This document shows, one piece after another, positions 1 to 8,573 of a DNA stretch of 64,000 nt. The translations under genes and the position numbers were made by a program. The stretch comes from PALSA-693 sp963781155 (lineage in GTDB: Bacteria; Actinomycetota; Acidimicrobiia; Acidimicrobiales; Palsa-688). The DNA lies in NCBI GenBank assembly GCA_963781155.1, contig CAWAEC010000009.1:165097-229096 (forward strand), written 5' to 3'. The notes under the pieces are model-generated. The model was not told where the DNA came from, made no database searches, and was given only the letters and a program-made list of their open reading frames with translations. The stretch's first letter is position 1, and each line of letters begins with the position of its first letter.

Positions 1-1151
1 CGAAGCGGTCGTAGGGATGGCATTGCAACGAACGTGGGCGCTGGGAGCCGGGCCCGGCGCCAGGCGTCTGGTCGTCGACGTCGACTCCACGATCTGTGAG
101 GTGACCGGCAAACTCAAGCAGGGCGCGGCGTTCGGCTACACCAAGGTGTTGGGCTATCACCCGATCCTGGCCACCCGGGCCGACACCGGCGAAGTGCTTC
201 ATGCCCGGATGCGTAAGGGCTCAGCCAACACGCAGCGGGGAACGAAACGCTTCGTCGAAGAACTGATCGCCCGGGTTCGCCGGGCCGGCGCGGTCGGTGA
301 GATCGTCGCCCGCTTCGACTCGGGGTTCTGGTCGAACGAGACGATCGCCACCCTCGGACGACTCGGTGTGCGCTACACCATGGCCATCCGCACCAACACC
401 AAAGGCATCAACGCCGTCATCGCCGCCATCGACGAAGACGCCTGGGTCGACATCGACTACACCCCAGACGGCCAAGCCCAAGTCGCCGAGACCACCTACA
501 ACGGCCGGCGTCTAATCGTGCGCCGCACCCGGTTGACCGACACCCGCCAAGCCCAGCTGTGGCCGAACTGGCGTCACTTCGGCTTCCTCACCGACCTTGA
601 CGACACCACCGCCGACGTTGACGCCTTCCATCGTCAACACGCAGTAGTTGAGCTCACCATCCGCGATCTCAAAGAAGGCGCCGGGCTCGAACACATCCCC
701 TCTGGTGACTACGACGCCAACGGCGCCTGGCTCCAGTGCGCAGTCCTGGCCCACAATCTCATGCGCTGGACGACCACCATCGGCCAGCCCGCACCCCTCA
801 ATCAGCTCACCGTCGCCCGCACCACGCGCCTGCATCTCATCAACATCCCCGGCCGGGTAGTAAACCGCTCCGGCAAGCCCACCCTCCGCGGGCCGCGCCA
901 CTGGCCATGGGCGCAGCTGTTCACCCAACGGCTCGCCACCATACGGGCACTACCCGCGCCCGGTTAGCAACACACCCGCGGCCGGCGCCCCGCACACCGA
1001 TCACCAGGCGCTCCCAACCTATTTCCTCCACCAAGCCCTGGACCCTCGCGGGCCGCGCCCAAAACGGTCAGTCCACGAAGCGTCGCATCGCCCAAACCGA
1101 CGACTCCCGCGCAACCGTCATCTCAACCCGAGGCCGATCGGTGCATTGAGG
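1..1151 (+). mobile_element. IS1380-family element, right part only
   Basis: This is the right part of an insertion sequence whose left part lies before the window. It holds the transposase C-terminal two thirds and about 180 bp of non-coding tail. The right end reads ATCGGTGCATTGAGG (1137-1151), which matches 11 of 15 positions of the terminal repeat of the complete copy at 2676-4372. The pentamer CTTAG (1152-1156) follows and equals, in reverse complement, the CTAAG duplicated around that complete copy. The element sits inside a DMT transporter gene. The boundary is inferred by alignment to the other two copies in the window. Confidence 0.75.
2..967 (+). CDS. IS1380-family transposase, 5' partial
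   Basis: This DDE transposase is cut by the window edge. The frame is open from base 2, and the first ATG (base 17) is internal rather than the true start. The blocks shared with the two other transposases here are clear: a DVDSTICE segment with the first acidic residues, GYTKVLGYHPIL, the second acidic block FDSGFWSNE, the conserved IRDLKEG...HIPSG region, and the C-terminal AVLAHNLMRWT and IPGRVV segments. It is clearly diverged from the copies at 2.9 kb and 46 kb, so it represents a separate lineage of the family. Family assignment is secure; activity cannot be judged without the N-terminus. Confidence 0.85.
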   Translation, partial: EAVVGMALQRTWALGAGPGARRLVVDVDSTICEVTGKLKQGAAFGYTKVLGYHPILATRADTGEVLHARMRKGSANTQRGTKRFVEELIARVRRAGAVGEIVARFDSGFWSNETIATLGRLGVRYTMAIRTNTKGINAVIAAIDEDAWVDIDYTPDGQAQVAETTYNGRRLIVRRTRLTDTRQAQLWPNWRHFGFLTDLDDTTADVDAFHRQHAVVELTIRDLKEGAGLEHIPSGDYDANGAWLQCAVLAHNLMRWTTTIGQPAPLNQLTVARTTRLHLINIPGRVVNRSGKPTLRGPRHWPWAQLFTQRLATIRALPAPG

Positions 1152-1707
1152 CTTAGTCTTCGCCAACCCCAGCCAAGGCAACCACACCCCCACCCCCAGC
1201 CAATGGGCCTGGGCCATCACCACCCGCACCGGCGCCGCCGCCCTCCTCCTCCTCGCCGCCCGCCACGGCCCCCCCACCCGCCGCGCCACCCTCTTCGGCG
1301 CCGCCACCGGCCTCATCTGGTCCCTCGACGCCGCCTTCGTCAAACAAACCGTCGACCTCCTCGCCCACCACGGCCTGCCCGCCCTCCTCCTCCACTGGCC
1401 CCTCTACGCCATGACCGCCACCGGCGTCGCCGGCACCATCCTGCTCCAAGGCGCCTACCGCCTCGGCCCCCTCGCCAACAGCCAAGCCAGCCTCCTCATC
1501 ACCGACCCCCTCACCAGCATCACCCTCGGCATCGAACTCTTCCACGAACAACTCCACACCAACCCCGCCAACCTCCTCGGCGCCACCCTCGCCCTCACCA
1601 CCCTCGCCACCGGCATCATCACCCTCTCCCACTGGGCCCCCCCCACCCTCACCCCCGACGAACTCCACCACCTCCACCCCACCCCCACCCCACAAACACC
1701 GGATTGA
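1152..1707 (+). pseudogene. DMT/EamA-type transporter, C-terminal half, cut by IS
   Basis: The frame is open from the IS junction to the stop at 1705-1707 and gives about 185 residues without a proper start. It has several hydrophobic helices, including AALLLLAARHG, LFGAATGLIWSLDAAFVK and GTILLQGAYRLGPLANSQ, then a final hydrophobic stretch, which is the pattern of the second EamA repeat of drug/metabolite exporters. The first half of the gene should lie beyond the IS, outside the window. The codon interrupted by the insertion is TTA within CTTAG. Codon choice is extremely C-rich at third positions. An internal ATG at 1411 could give a 98-residue product, but this is unlikely to be functional. 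Confidence 0.65.
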
Positions 1708-1870
1708 AGCCAGCTACAGGTCAACTGGTCGCGGTTCGTTTCTTGCGGGTTCGATGCAGGAAGCGCTTCATGGTGCTGCCGTCCACGACAAGCGTCTGGT
1801 GAGGGCGAGCGAGCATGACATACTGCCCCACGTCGACGCCGCGTTCGGCTCGAGCGCTCAGGGGAAAGCA

Positions 1871-2674
1871 TTGGCCGCAGAGACCATTTTGATCGATGAC
1901 GAACAGCGTCGCCTGCGTCTGGAGGTGCTGGTACAGGGAGACGGAGATGACGTCGTGCTCGTTCCCTCGGCAATGCGAGGCGCGGCAGACTTCGCCTCCC
2001 TCCAGGAAACTCTTGCCGATGCCGGCTACCGCTCGCTCGCTGTCAACCTTCGGGGCGCCGGACAGACCACCGCTCCCGGTCCGAACGTCACGCTCCGCGA
2101 CCTGGCCGACGATGTCGCCCTCGTGGTCAATCGGCTCGGGAGCGGCCGCGCGCATCTCGTCGGTCACGCCCTTGGCAACGTGGTGGTACGCGCCACGGCG
2201 AGCTACCGACCGGAGGCTGCGGCGACGGTAGCGGTCTTGGCCTGCGGAGGACACAACCTCGCCGCCCACCCGGTGCCCCCGGAAGTCCTCGAAGCCTTCG
2301 CCCGATGTCACGATGACGGACTTCCCGACCGTGACCGACTCGAGGCGCTCCGGGTGGCGTTTTTTGCGGCCGGCAACGACCCGGGTTCTTGGCTCGACGG
2401 CTGGTGGCCGCCATCCTCGTTCAGGACCCTCCTCGTCGACACGGACCCGGAAGAGTGGTGGCGCGCCGGCGCGGCCCCCCTCATGATCGTCCAGCCGCTC
2501 GAAGACGCCATGGCCCCGCCTGCAGTGGGCCGCCAGGTCGCGGCAGCGCTGGCAGGGCGGGCGACGTATGTCGAAGTCCCACACTGCGGGCACGCCATCC
2601 TCCCCGAGCAGCCGGATGTCATCGCCGAGCACATCGTCTCGTTTTTGCAAAACCATCCGCTGTCGCGAAGCTAA
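1871..2674 (+). CDS. alpha/beta-hydrolase fold protein lacking the usual nucleophile serine
   Basis: This protein of about 267 residues has an alpha/beta-hydrolase core. DVVLVPSAMRG carries the oxyanion strand, NLRGAGQT follows, then the nucleophile elbow, an acid in LEDAMAPP and the catalytic histidine in CGHAILPEQP. The elbow reads VGHALGN where GHSxG is expected, so the nucleophile is alanine. The protein may be catalytically dead or use another mechanism. I prefer the TTG start at 1871, preceded by AGGGGAAAG, because family proteins begin close to this point; an ATG at 1754 would add 39 unlike residues. The TAA stop (2672-2674) lies inside the CTAAG target site of the next IS copy, so the gene is intact up to its stop. 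Confidence 0.75.
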   Translation: MAAETILIDDEQRRLRLEVLVQGDGDDVVLVPSAMRGAADFASLQETLADAGYRSLAVNLRGAGQTTAPGPNVTLRDLADDVALVVNRLGSGRAHLVGHALGNVVVRATASYRPEAAATVAVLACGGHNLAAHPVPPEVLEAFARCHDDGLPDRDRLEALRVAFFAAGNDPGSWLDGWWPPSSFRTLLVDTDPEEWWRAGAAPLMIVQPLEDAMAPPAVGRQVAAALAGRATYVEVPHCGHAILPEQPDVIAEHIVSFLQNHPLSRS

Positions 2675-2675
2675 G

Positions 2676-4372
2676 CCCGGATCCACCGATTGACCGGGGT
2701 CGATTGTTTTAGCGGGTCTGAAGCGGGTTGGGGTGGGTGGTGATGGTCCGGAGGGGGTGGCGAGGCTGAGGCGGCTCGTGAGGGGCGTGTGAGGTCACGG
2801 CTTTTGGGTGTTCGGGCTGTCGTCGACGCGGCCGCCACGGGCATCGGTTCTGCTGGGCGGTTAGATAACGAGTTCCACGCTGCGGATGGCGTCGAGCATG
2901 GTGTGGAACTGGACCGTCCATGGCCAGCGGGACGGAAGGTGGAGATGGACGCGTCGGCCTGAGGTGGCGAGCCGGCCGGGGATGGTCAGGTAGCGGCGGC
3001 GGAGGGTGTCGGTGGCCACGAAGGCTTTGCGGTTGGGCTGCCCGTCGCTGGTGTCTTCGCTGACGCCTGCTGGGGTGTCGGTGTCGATGCCGCCGATGCG
3101 GGTGGTCCAGCGCGACAGGTTGTGGGCGATCACGTTCAGCGTGAGCCAGGCCGCGTTGGCGGCGAAGCGACCGGAGGGTAGGTGGTTGAGCCCGACGCCG
3201 TATTTGAGGTCGCGGATGGCGTTCTCGCAGTTGGCGTGCGCTCGATGCCAGGCATCGAGTGTGATCGGGTCGCCGTCGCGGTCGGTCATGAAGGCGTGGT
3301 AGGAGTAGTCGGCGATCAGGGCGAGTTGCGATCCCGGTGTGGGCCGGGTTCGGCGCACCACCAGCCGGCAGGGGATGCCTTCGTCGGTGCCGGACTTGAA
3401 TGCCCGCCAGTCGATGGCGGTCACATCGGCGCCGTCGTCGAGCCAGTAAGGGATCGGCTTCCACGCCTGCTCGGGGATGGCCGAGATGGCGGCGTGCACG
3501 TTCTTGTACAGCTTGACCGTGATCGAGAAGCGGACGTCGGCGGCCTGGCAGGCCTGGACCACTTTGGCGGAGTAGAACCCCGAATCGGCCCGCACCATCA
3601 GCGGGCCGGTCGCCGCCGCGGCTCGGACCCGCCCGAAGGTCTCGGCCAGGAAACCGACCGCGCCGCGAGCGGTATGCGAGTTCCCGCCCCGCAGACGCGA
3701 GTGGATCACCTCGCCGCTATCGGCGGCGATGGCATAGAGCGGGTGGTAGCCACGAACATGGGTGTAACCGAAACGGCTGCCGCCTTCTTTCTGGGTGCCG
3801 TAGGTCTCATGTATCGAACTGTCCAGATCGATGGTGAACGCCTCCCCCGGCTGCGGGCCGGCGCCGGCCGCCCACCCACGAGCCAGCGCCTCGCCGGCGG
3901 CGGCGTCGAGCTGGCGGGCATGCCCCCACGAAAAGCTGCGCAAGAAGGTACCTATCGTCGAGGGAGCCAGCACCGTGTGACCCAGCACCGCCGCGGTCGA
4001 CCCGGCCCGCAGCACCTCGCAGCCCTCGATGCTGTCCGCGGCCGCCAGCACCGAGTGGATCACCGTCATCGCCTTGTCCCCGACATTGGCCCGGCCCGAG
4101 CCGTCGCCCAGATCGACGCGCTCATCGAAGATCTCACGCAGCCGTAGATGCTGAGCCAGGCTGGCCGGCGCGATCAGCCCGGCGTTGGCCACCAGCCGCT
4201 CGTCATCGAAGGTCACGCCGATCCGGTCCAGACTGTGCCAAGATGAACGCATCTGAAAGGTGCCTTCCAGTAGGGGCATGGCTTGGTGTGGTAGCCGCCA
4301 TTTTCCCTTGCCGGAAGGCGCTTTTCGCGGATACCCGCCCTATGTCACCCCCGCCGGATCGGTGGATCCGGG
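2676..4372 (-). mobile_element. complete IS1380-family insertion sequence
   Basis: The element has perfect 15-bp terminal inverted repeats: CCCGGATCCACCGAT at 2676-2690 and its reverse complement at 4358-4372. It is flanked by the direct repeat CTAAG at 2671-2675 and 4373-4377, which is the target duplication. It is about 1.7 kb long and carries one transposase gene on the minus strand. The 170-bp stretch left of the gene holds no other convincing gene. The intact ends, duplicated target and uninterrupted transposase suggest a recent insertion. Confidence 0.9.
2861..4252 (-). CDS. IS1380-family transposase
   Basis: This full-length transposase of about 463 residues should act in trans on the 15-bp terminal repeats. 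Its conserved blocks, in order, are an N-terminal region with FDDERLVANAGL, the first acidic motif DLDSSIHETYG, GYTHVRGYHPL, the second acidic motif VRADSGFYSAK, and NAIRDLKYGVGLNHLPSGRFA, which contains the conserved acidic and basic residues of the third catalytic block. I start it at the internal ATG (4252, MRSSWHSLD) because the homologue at 46 kb begins with MRSSCHSLD. An ATG nine codons upstream (4279) is also possible. No frameshift or stop is visible, so it is probably active. Confidence 0.9.
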   Translation of the reverse strand: MRSSWHSLDRIGVTFDDERLVANAGLIAPASLAQHLRLREIFDERVDLGDGSGRANVGDKAMTVIHSVLAAADSIEGCEVLRAGSTAAVLGHTVLAPSTIGTFLRSFSWGHARQLDAAAGEALARGWAAGAGPQPGEAFTIDLDSSIHETYGTQKEGGSRFGYTHVRGYHPLYAIAADSGEVIHSRLRGGNSHTARGAVGFLAETFGRVRAAAATGPLMVRADSGFYSAKVVQACQAADVRFSITVKLYKNVHAAISAIPEQAWKPIPYWLDDGADVTAIDWRAFKSGTDEGIPCRLVVRRTRPTPGSQLALIADYSYHAFMTDRDGDPITLDAWHRAHANCENAIRDLKYGVGLNHLPSGRFAANAAWLTLNVIAHNLSRWTTRIGGIDTDTPAGVSEDTSDGQPNRKAFVATDTLRRRYLTIPGRLATSGRRVHLHLPSRWPWTVQFHTMLDAIRSVELVI

Positions 4373-4442
4373 CTAAGTGATCAGAACCCACTGGTGAACG
4401 ACCCTGAGCCGTCACGGACTCAGAGGATGAAAGACTGGGACG

Positions 4443-5566
4443 GTGGCAATTCCGTATGTCAGCTCGTTCGAGCCCTGCTACGGCCAGGCCGTGGAGGTCT
4501 CGCCCCTCGTCCGACGGGTCGTGGCGAACAACCCCGGTCCTTTCACCTTTTTCGGGACGTGCACCTACATCATCGGCCGCGGCAACGTCGCCGTGCTGGA
4601 CCCCGGGCCTGACGACGCCGCCCATGTCGAGGCGCTACTCGGCGCGCTCGCGCCCGGGGAGCGGATCACGCACCTGGTGGTCACCCACACCCATCTCGAT
4701 CACTCGCCAGCCGCCCGGGCCCTGCAGGCGCGAACGGCCGCCCCGATTTATAGCTTTGGGCCGCAGCTCCGGACCGACGATCCGGACTCCACCCGTGTCG
4801 TGTTCGGGGATGCCGAGGCGGACCCCGACCCTGCGAAGCCCGCGCCGTTGCGAGGCGGTGATCCCGACTTCCACCCGGACGTGGTGTTGGGGGACGGGGA
4901 CGTCGTGACCGGGGACGGTTGGACGCTGGAATCGGTCCACACTCTGGTCACGCCTCGAATCACCTGTGTTACCTGATTCGGGAAGAAGGCACGCTGTGCA
5001 CGGGTGATCACGTCATGGGGTGGTCCACGTCGGTCGTATCCCCGCCAGACGGCAACCTGGGCGAGTATCTGGGAAGCCTCGAGAAGCTGCTGGATCGCCA
5101 CCAGGACGGGCGCTACCTGCCGGCACACGGACCCCAGATCGACGATCCTCCCGCACACGTTCGCGCCTTTGTGGCCCACCGCCGTGAACGCAGCGAGCAG
5201 ATCCTCCAACTCCTCGCCAAGCAGCCCGCCACCATTGCCGAACTCGTGGCGCAGCTCTATGCCGATGTGCGCAAGCAGCTGTGGTTGGCCGCGGCAGCAT
5301 CCGTGTACGCCCACCTGCTCAACCTGCACGACCTCGGACTGGTGGAGCCTGACGATGGCCCGCTTTTGCAGCGCGCAAGCCGGATGAGGCTCAGCCTGTA
5401 CTCACCGGGATCCGCGAGGCTGATGTATCCAGCGTCCGGAAGCGCCGATTTGACGTCCTGCCTACACTGGAGTGAAACGGCGCCTCAGAAGCTCCGTCAG
5501 CCCGTCGCCACGGGCCGTTTCCACGGTTCGATCTTCGGGGGCACCGCGCCGGTCCCGGCGGTCTGA
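4443..5566 (+). pseudogene. metallo-beta-lactamase-fold hydrolase with a one-base frameshift
   Basis: This Zn-dependent MBL-fold hydrolase resembles the glyoxalase II-like family with a C-terminal winged-helix domain. The first frame (GTG at 4443 to 4976) carries the metal motif THTHLDHS. The second frame carries GHASNHLCYL, then TGDHVMGW and LPAHGPQIDD, followed by a helical C-terminal region. The join reads CACACTCTGGTCAC at 4938-4951. One extra C at 4944 would restore the family sequence HTPGHASNH, so one base has been lost. The 3' end overlaps the convergent NTF2-like gene by 70 bp, and the last 50 or so residues look unlike the family, so a second lesion is possible. It could be a real pseudogene or an assembly error. 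Confidence 0.75.
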
Positions 5567-5991
5567 TCGACCCGCAGTCGGGTGAGGCGCAGCTCCTGGA
5601 TCCGCCACTGGCCGTCATCGCCCTTCACGTAGTGCTCGTGGTAATGACCAAAGCCCTGCATACTCCCGCCACCGCTGCCGGAGTTGTCGACCCAATCAAA
5701 CATGGCCCATTTTCCGTCGGCGTTACGGTCGTCCAGAAACACATGTTCAGGCATGTGGCCCTGGTGCACGGTCACGGCATTCTTCAACTGCTCCGACACC
5801 ATCTCCACGAAGTCATCACCGGAGGTCGTCATGCGCTCGGCCGGTCCCCCGGCTGCCATCTCGATGTCAAACACCATGTCGTCTGTGAACAGTTGCCGCC
5901 AGGCGCCCCACTGCTTCGTGTCGAGCAGGCGGAAATAGCTGGCCTTCAATTCCTGCAACGCGACGCGGTCGCTCAGCCGTGCCTCATCCAT
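5497..5991 (-). CDS. NTF2/SnoaL-like protein
   Basis: This 164-residue protein has the cone-shaped NTF2-like (SnoaL) fold. It opens with an N-terminal helix, ELKASYFRLLDTKQWGAWRQLFTDD, in which the YFRLLDTKQW segment is typical of the family. Strand-rich segments follow, including HQGHMPEHVFLDD, WAMFDWVDN, HYHEHYVKGDDGQWRI and LRLTRLRVD. Such proteins serve as isomerases, dehydratases or cyclases, or simply bind ligand, in lipid and aromatic catabolism; the reaction here cannot be read from sequence. It is the last gene of the minus-strand catabolic block, 66 bp after the enoyl-CoA hydratase. The 3' end overlaps the convergent MBL gene. Confidence 0.85.
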   Translation of the reverse strand: MDEARLSDRVALQELKASYFRLLDTKQWGAWRQLFTDDMVFDIEMAAGGPAERMTTSGDDFVEMVSEQLKNAVTVHQGHMPEHVFLDDRNADGKWAMFDWVDNSGSGGGSMQGFGHYHEHYVKGDDGQWRIQELRLTRLRVDQTAGTGAVPPKIEPWKRPVATG

Positions 5992-6057
5992 GTCATGCCG
6001 TCCTTTTTTCTATCCATTTCTTGCTGATGTCAGATGAAAGATTACGACCTGTCGGCA

Positions 6058-6858
6058 TCAAGAGACCTGGGATCGACCGCGTTCCATAATCGCGGCTCGC
6101 CGGTCCCCCACCTGGCTCGGTACCACTTCCCACGTCTCGGCCATGTAGCCCTCGAGCAAGTGGGCTTCGTCGAGGGTCGCCGCGTTCGCGATCTGCCGGT
6201 AGTGCCGGAGGAGGCGGCGGACGCTGCGCTGATCGTTGCCCACCATGTCGGCCGCCAGCCGCCGGGCGAAGGGCAGCAGGTCCTCGTGTGGTACGACGTG
6301 GTTGACGAGTCCCAAGGCCAGGGCCTCGTCGGCGGTGAGGAAATTGCCCGTCAAGGAAAGCTCCACCGCTCGCCGCAGCCCGATGGACTGGGCCATCAAC
6401 ACGGTGATCCCCCCACCCGGCATAATCCCGACGCGGGCGTGCGTATCCGCAAAGCGGGCCCGCTGCGACGCCACCAGGAACGTGCATTGCAGCGCAATCT
6501 CCAGGCCGCCTGTGACAGCCGCACCGTTGATTGCGCCGACGACGGGTTTGTCGATCAGAGGGAGAAACCGGAATAACCCGTTCGTATCGCGCTCTGGACC
6601 CTGACCGGGTTCCCGGAGAGCAGCTGAGGGGGGCGTCTCGCCGGCAACCTCTTTCAGATCGACCCCGGCGCAAAAGGCGGGATCGGCCCCGGTAAGGATG
6701 ACCGCGGCCACGCCTGGATCGTCGCCGGCCGCCAATACAGAATCCCATAAAGCATGCATCACGGCACGGTTGAGGGCGTTGCGGGCCTCCGGCCGGTTGA
6801 GGGTGATGGTGGCGATGCCGTCAGTCCTTTCGACGACGACAGGCTCGGTGTCGTCCAT
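6058..6858 (-). CDS. enoyl-CoA hydratase/isomerase family protein
   Basis: This 266-residue crotonase-fold protein should act on an acyl-CoA. The oxyanion-hole segment GADPAFCAGVDL and the second one, NGAAVTGGLEIAL, are present, and the latter keeps the first catalytic glutamate. At the place of the second glutamate (rat hydratase E164) the sequence is FADTHARVGI, with His instead of Glu. Simple hydratase chemistry is therefore doubtful, and isomerase, thioesterase-like or binding roles are open. The ATG at 6858 follows GGAGG at good spacing; the upstream extension of the frame is not protein-like. It lies 25 bp downstream of the SDR gene in the same operon. Confidence 0.88.
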   Translation of the reverse strand: MDDTEPVVVERTDGIATITLNRPEARNALNRAVMHALWDSVLAAGDDPGVAAVILTGADPAFCAGVDLKEVAGETPPSAALREPGQGPERDTNGLFRFLPLIDKPVVGAINGAAVTGGLEIALQCTFLVASQRARFADTHARVGIMPGGGITVLMAQSIGLRRAVELSLTGNFLTADEALALGLVNHVVPHEDLLPFARRLAADMVGNDQRSVRRLLRHYRQIANAATLDEAHLLEGYMAETWEVVPSQVGDRRAAIMERGRSQVS

Positions 6859-6883
6859 TGCGCGCCTCCGAGGGGATCGACTC

Positions 6884-7663
6884 TCAGCGGGCCGTGTACC
6901 CGCCGTCAACCGGCAGCCAGACGCCGGTGATGTTGCGAGCCCGGTCGGAAGCAAGGAAGGCGGCCGCCTCGGCGCAATCCTCGGGAGTGATGATACGGCC
7001 GAGCGGATGAAACTGACCGGCGCCGGCAATGAACTGCTCCGGCTTCTCCTGGAAGGCTTGCGCGGGATCGGCGACGCCGAAGTTCGTTGTCGGCATGGCG
7101 GCCGGACAGATGGCGTTGACGCGAATGCCGAAGGGCGCAACCTCGATGGCAACGGTTCGGGTCATTTGCAGGACCCCGCCTTTGGTGGTCCCGTAGACGG
7201 TGCCACCCCAGCCCACCATGCCGGCGGCCGAGCCGGTATTGACGATCGCTCCAGGCCCATTTTGAGCCTTGAACTGCAGAATGGCGTGCTTCATCCCGTA
7301 GAACACGCCCCGCAGATTGATGCCGATGAGCCGATCCCACGCCTGGTCGTCGTAGGTCTCGAAGGGTCCAGAGCCCGCCGGGGTCGACACGCCGGCGTTG
7401 TTGAACATGATGTCCAGGCCGCCAAAGTTCGACACGGCGCCCGCGACCGCGGCCTTCACGTCGTCCTCTTTGGTGACGTCACAGACCGCCACGACGGCGG
7501 TACCGCCCTGCTGTTCCACGAGGCGCACCGTTTCCTTCGCCCACTCCTCCATGACGTCCGCGCAGACGACCCGCGCACCCTCTCTGGCGAACACCAGGGC
7601 CGATGCCCGCCCGACCCCCGAACCCGCACCGGTGATGACACAGGACTTGCCTTCGAGCAGCAT
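6884..7663 (-). CDS. SDR-family NAD(P)-dependent oxidoreductase
   Basis: This classical short-chain dehydrogenase of 259 residues has TGAGSGVG (dinucleotide binding) near residue 11, CDVTKEDD, the NNAG motif, a catalytic serine in NTGSAAG, and the YGTTK catalytic Tyr/Lys pair. The C-terminal substrate segment ends in LPVDGGYTA. In this setting it probably oxidises a hydroxyacyl-CoA or an alcohol intermediate. It sits 41 bp downstream of the TetR gene and 25 bp before the hydratase. An interrupted palindrome lies about 30-45 bp before its start, overlapping the end of the TetR gene, so it may have its own regulated promoter. Confidence 0.9.
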   Translation of the reverse strand: MLLEGKSCVITGAGSGVGRASALVFAREGARVVCADVMEEWAKETVRLVEQQGGTAVVAVCDVTKEDDVKAAVAGAVSNFGGLDIMFNNAGVSTPAGSGPFETYDDQAWDRLIGINLRGVFYGMKHAILQFKAQNGPGAIVNTGSAAGMVGWGGTVYGTTKGGVLQMTRTVAIEVAPFGIRVNAICPAAMPTTNFGVADPAQAFQEKPEQFIAGAGQFHPLGRIITPEDCAEAAAFLASDRARNITGVWLPVDGGYTAR

Positions 7664-7691
7664 GTTCCCTCCTGACGACGAGACGACCGCG

Positions 7692-7708
7692 GTAGAGGGT
7701 AGTTCTAT
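7692..7708. promoter_or_regulatory. candidate TetR-type operator
   Basis: The sequence GTAGAGGGTAGTTCTAT forms an interrupted palindrome with five-base arms around a seven-base centre (one arm mismatch). It lies 29-45 bp upstream of the SDR start (7663). The same layout, GTAGAG-N4-GTTCTAY, occurs at 13677-13693 upstream of the P450 gene. Binding by one of the TetR proteins here is inference. Confidence 0.4.
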
Positions 7709-8418
7709 CGACGAGTCGTGCGCATCGTTCGTGCGGGCAAGTCGTCAGCAGACAAGGCGGCCCAGACCATCCGCCACACTCGCTCAGCCACGACGGGTGC
7801 CGGGTCGCTGATGCCGCCGCCATGGACGCCATGGGCCATCTCCTGTACCAGGTGCAGGATGAGCTTGGCGTCGAGATCGGGCGCATCGCAGCGGCCCGTG
7901 CCCGCCTCGCATACTTCCACGATGGCATCCGCGATCGCGGCCCGGTAGGGCTCGTAGACAGCCTCGACGGCGTCGGGAAAATATTCGAGAAGTCGCTGGC
8001 GCTCGCGGCCGCGCCACCTGGTCATGCGCTGGGCCCGGGCATCGAAGTCCATGATGATCGGTTGCGTGACCATGTGCTGGAGCCGTTCGACGGGATCCGC
8101 GGCCGGCAAGTCGACGAACCGGTCGGCGGCCCGGCGCATGGACTCCTCGAACATGGCCAGCAGCAACTCGTCCTTGTTGCCAAAGTACCGGTAGAAGGTC
8201 TGCAGGGCCACTCCGGCGCGATCGATCACTTGCCGGACGGTGAAGTCGAGAATCTCATCTTCCTCGACCAAAGCCCAAGCCGCGTCGATGATGTCCGCGG
8301 CGAAGTCGCGTCCGGCATTCTCACCGGATCGGCCTGCGCCGCGGCGCGCCGCCCGCAGCTCCCACTGTTTCGGAAGAGGGGCCTGAGCGACGGCTGGCTG
8401 GGGCCGGCCCGGTATCAC
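7705..8418 (-). CDS. TetR-family transcriptional regulator
   Basis: This TetR-like repressor of up to 237 residues has its DNA-binding helix-turn-helix at roughly residues 40-90: FAADIIDAAWALVEE, then FTVRQVIDRAGVALQTFYRYFGNKDELL. The C-terminal ligand-binding domain is helical and acidic. The first 35 residues are basic and low in structure, so a start further inside is possible. It precedes SDR, hydratase and NTF2-like genes on the same strand and probably controls this catabolic block in response to an acyl-CoA or related ligand. The ligand is unknown. Confidence 0.88.
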   Translation of the reverse strand: MIPGRPQPAVAQAPLPKQWELRAARRGAGRSGENAGRDFAADIIDAAWALVEEDEILDFTVRQVIDRAGVALQTFYRYFGNKDELLLAMFEESMRRAADRFVDLPAADPVERLQHMVTQPIIMDFDARAQRMTRWRGRERQRLLEYFPDAVEAVYEPYRAAIADAIVEVCEAGTGRCDAPDLDAKLILHLVQEMAHGVHGGGISDPAPVVAERVWRMVWAALSADDLPARTMRTTRR

Positions 8419-8503
8419 CGCCGAACCCTACCAGCCGCGGCGATCGTTCGTTCGTGGCACGGTCGTGTTGTCGCGCCGACACAGCAATGCCCCGACCGTC
8501 CGG

Positions 8504-8573
8504 CTCAATAGGGCCGTCCGACTCAATAGGGCCATCCGACTCAATAGGGCGATCCGACTCAATAGGGATTGCC
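8504..8573. repeat. 18-bp tandem repeat, four copies
   Basis: The unit CTCAATAGGGCCGTCCGA occurs at 8504-8521, 8522-8539 and 8540-8557 with one- or two-base changes, followed by a partial fourth copy from 8558. The last copy contains the stop codon and final codons of the CoA-transferase gene on the minus strand. The array thus repeats the end of that gene downstream of its stop. It looks like slippage expansion. No function is evident. Confidence 0.9.

Noticed and set aside
1153..1695. Minus-strand frame of 180 residues opposite the transporter remnant
   Set aside because: It is almost entirely G, E and A with no family pattern; it mirrors the C-rich third positions of the plus-strand gene.
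3182..4147. Plus-strand frame of 321 residues inside the IS1380 copy
   Set aside because: It is antisense to an intact transposase with clear catalytic blocks and lacks any protein-like pattern.
8504..8573. CRISPR-like array
   Set aside because: The units are 18 bp and contiguous with no unique spacers; it is a simple tandem repeat. No other CRISPR-like array or cas gene was seen in the window.
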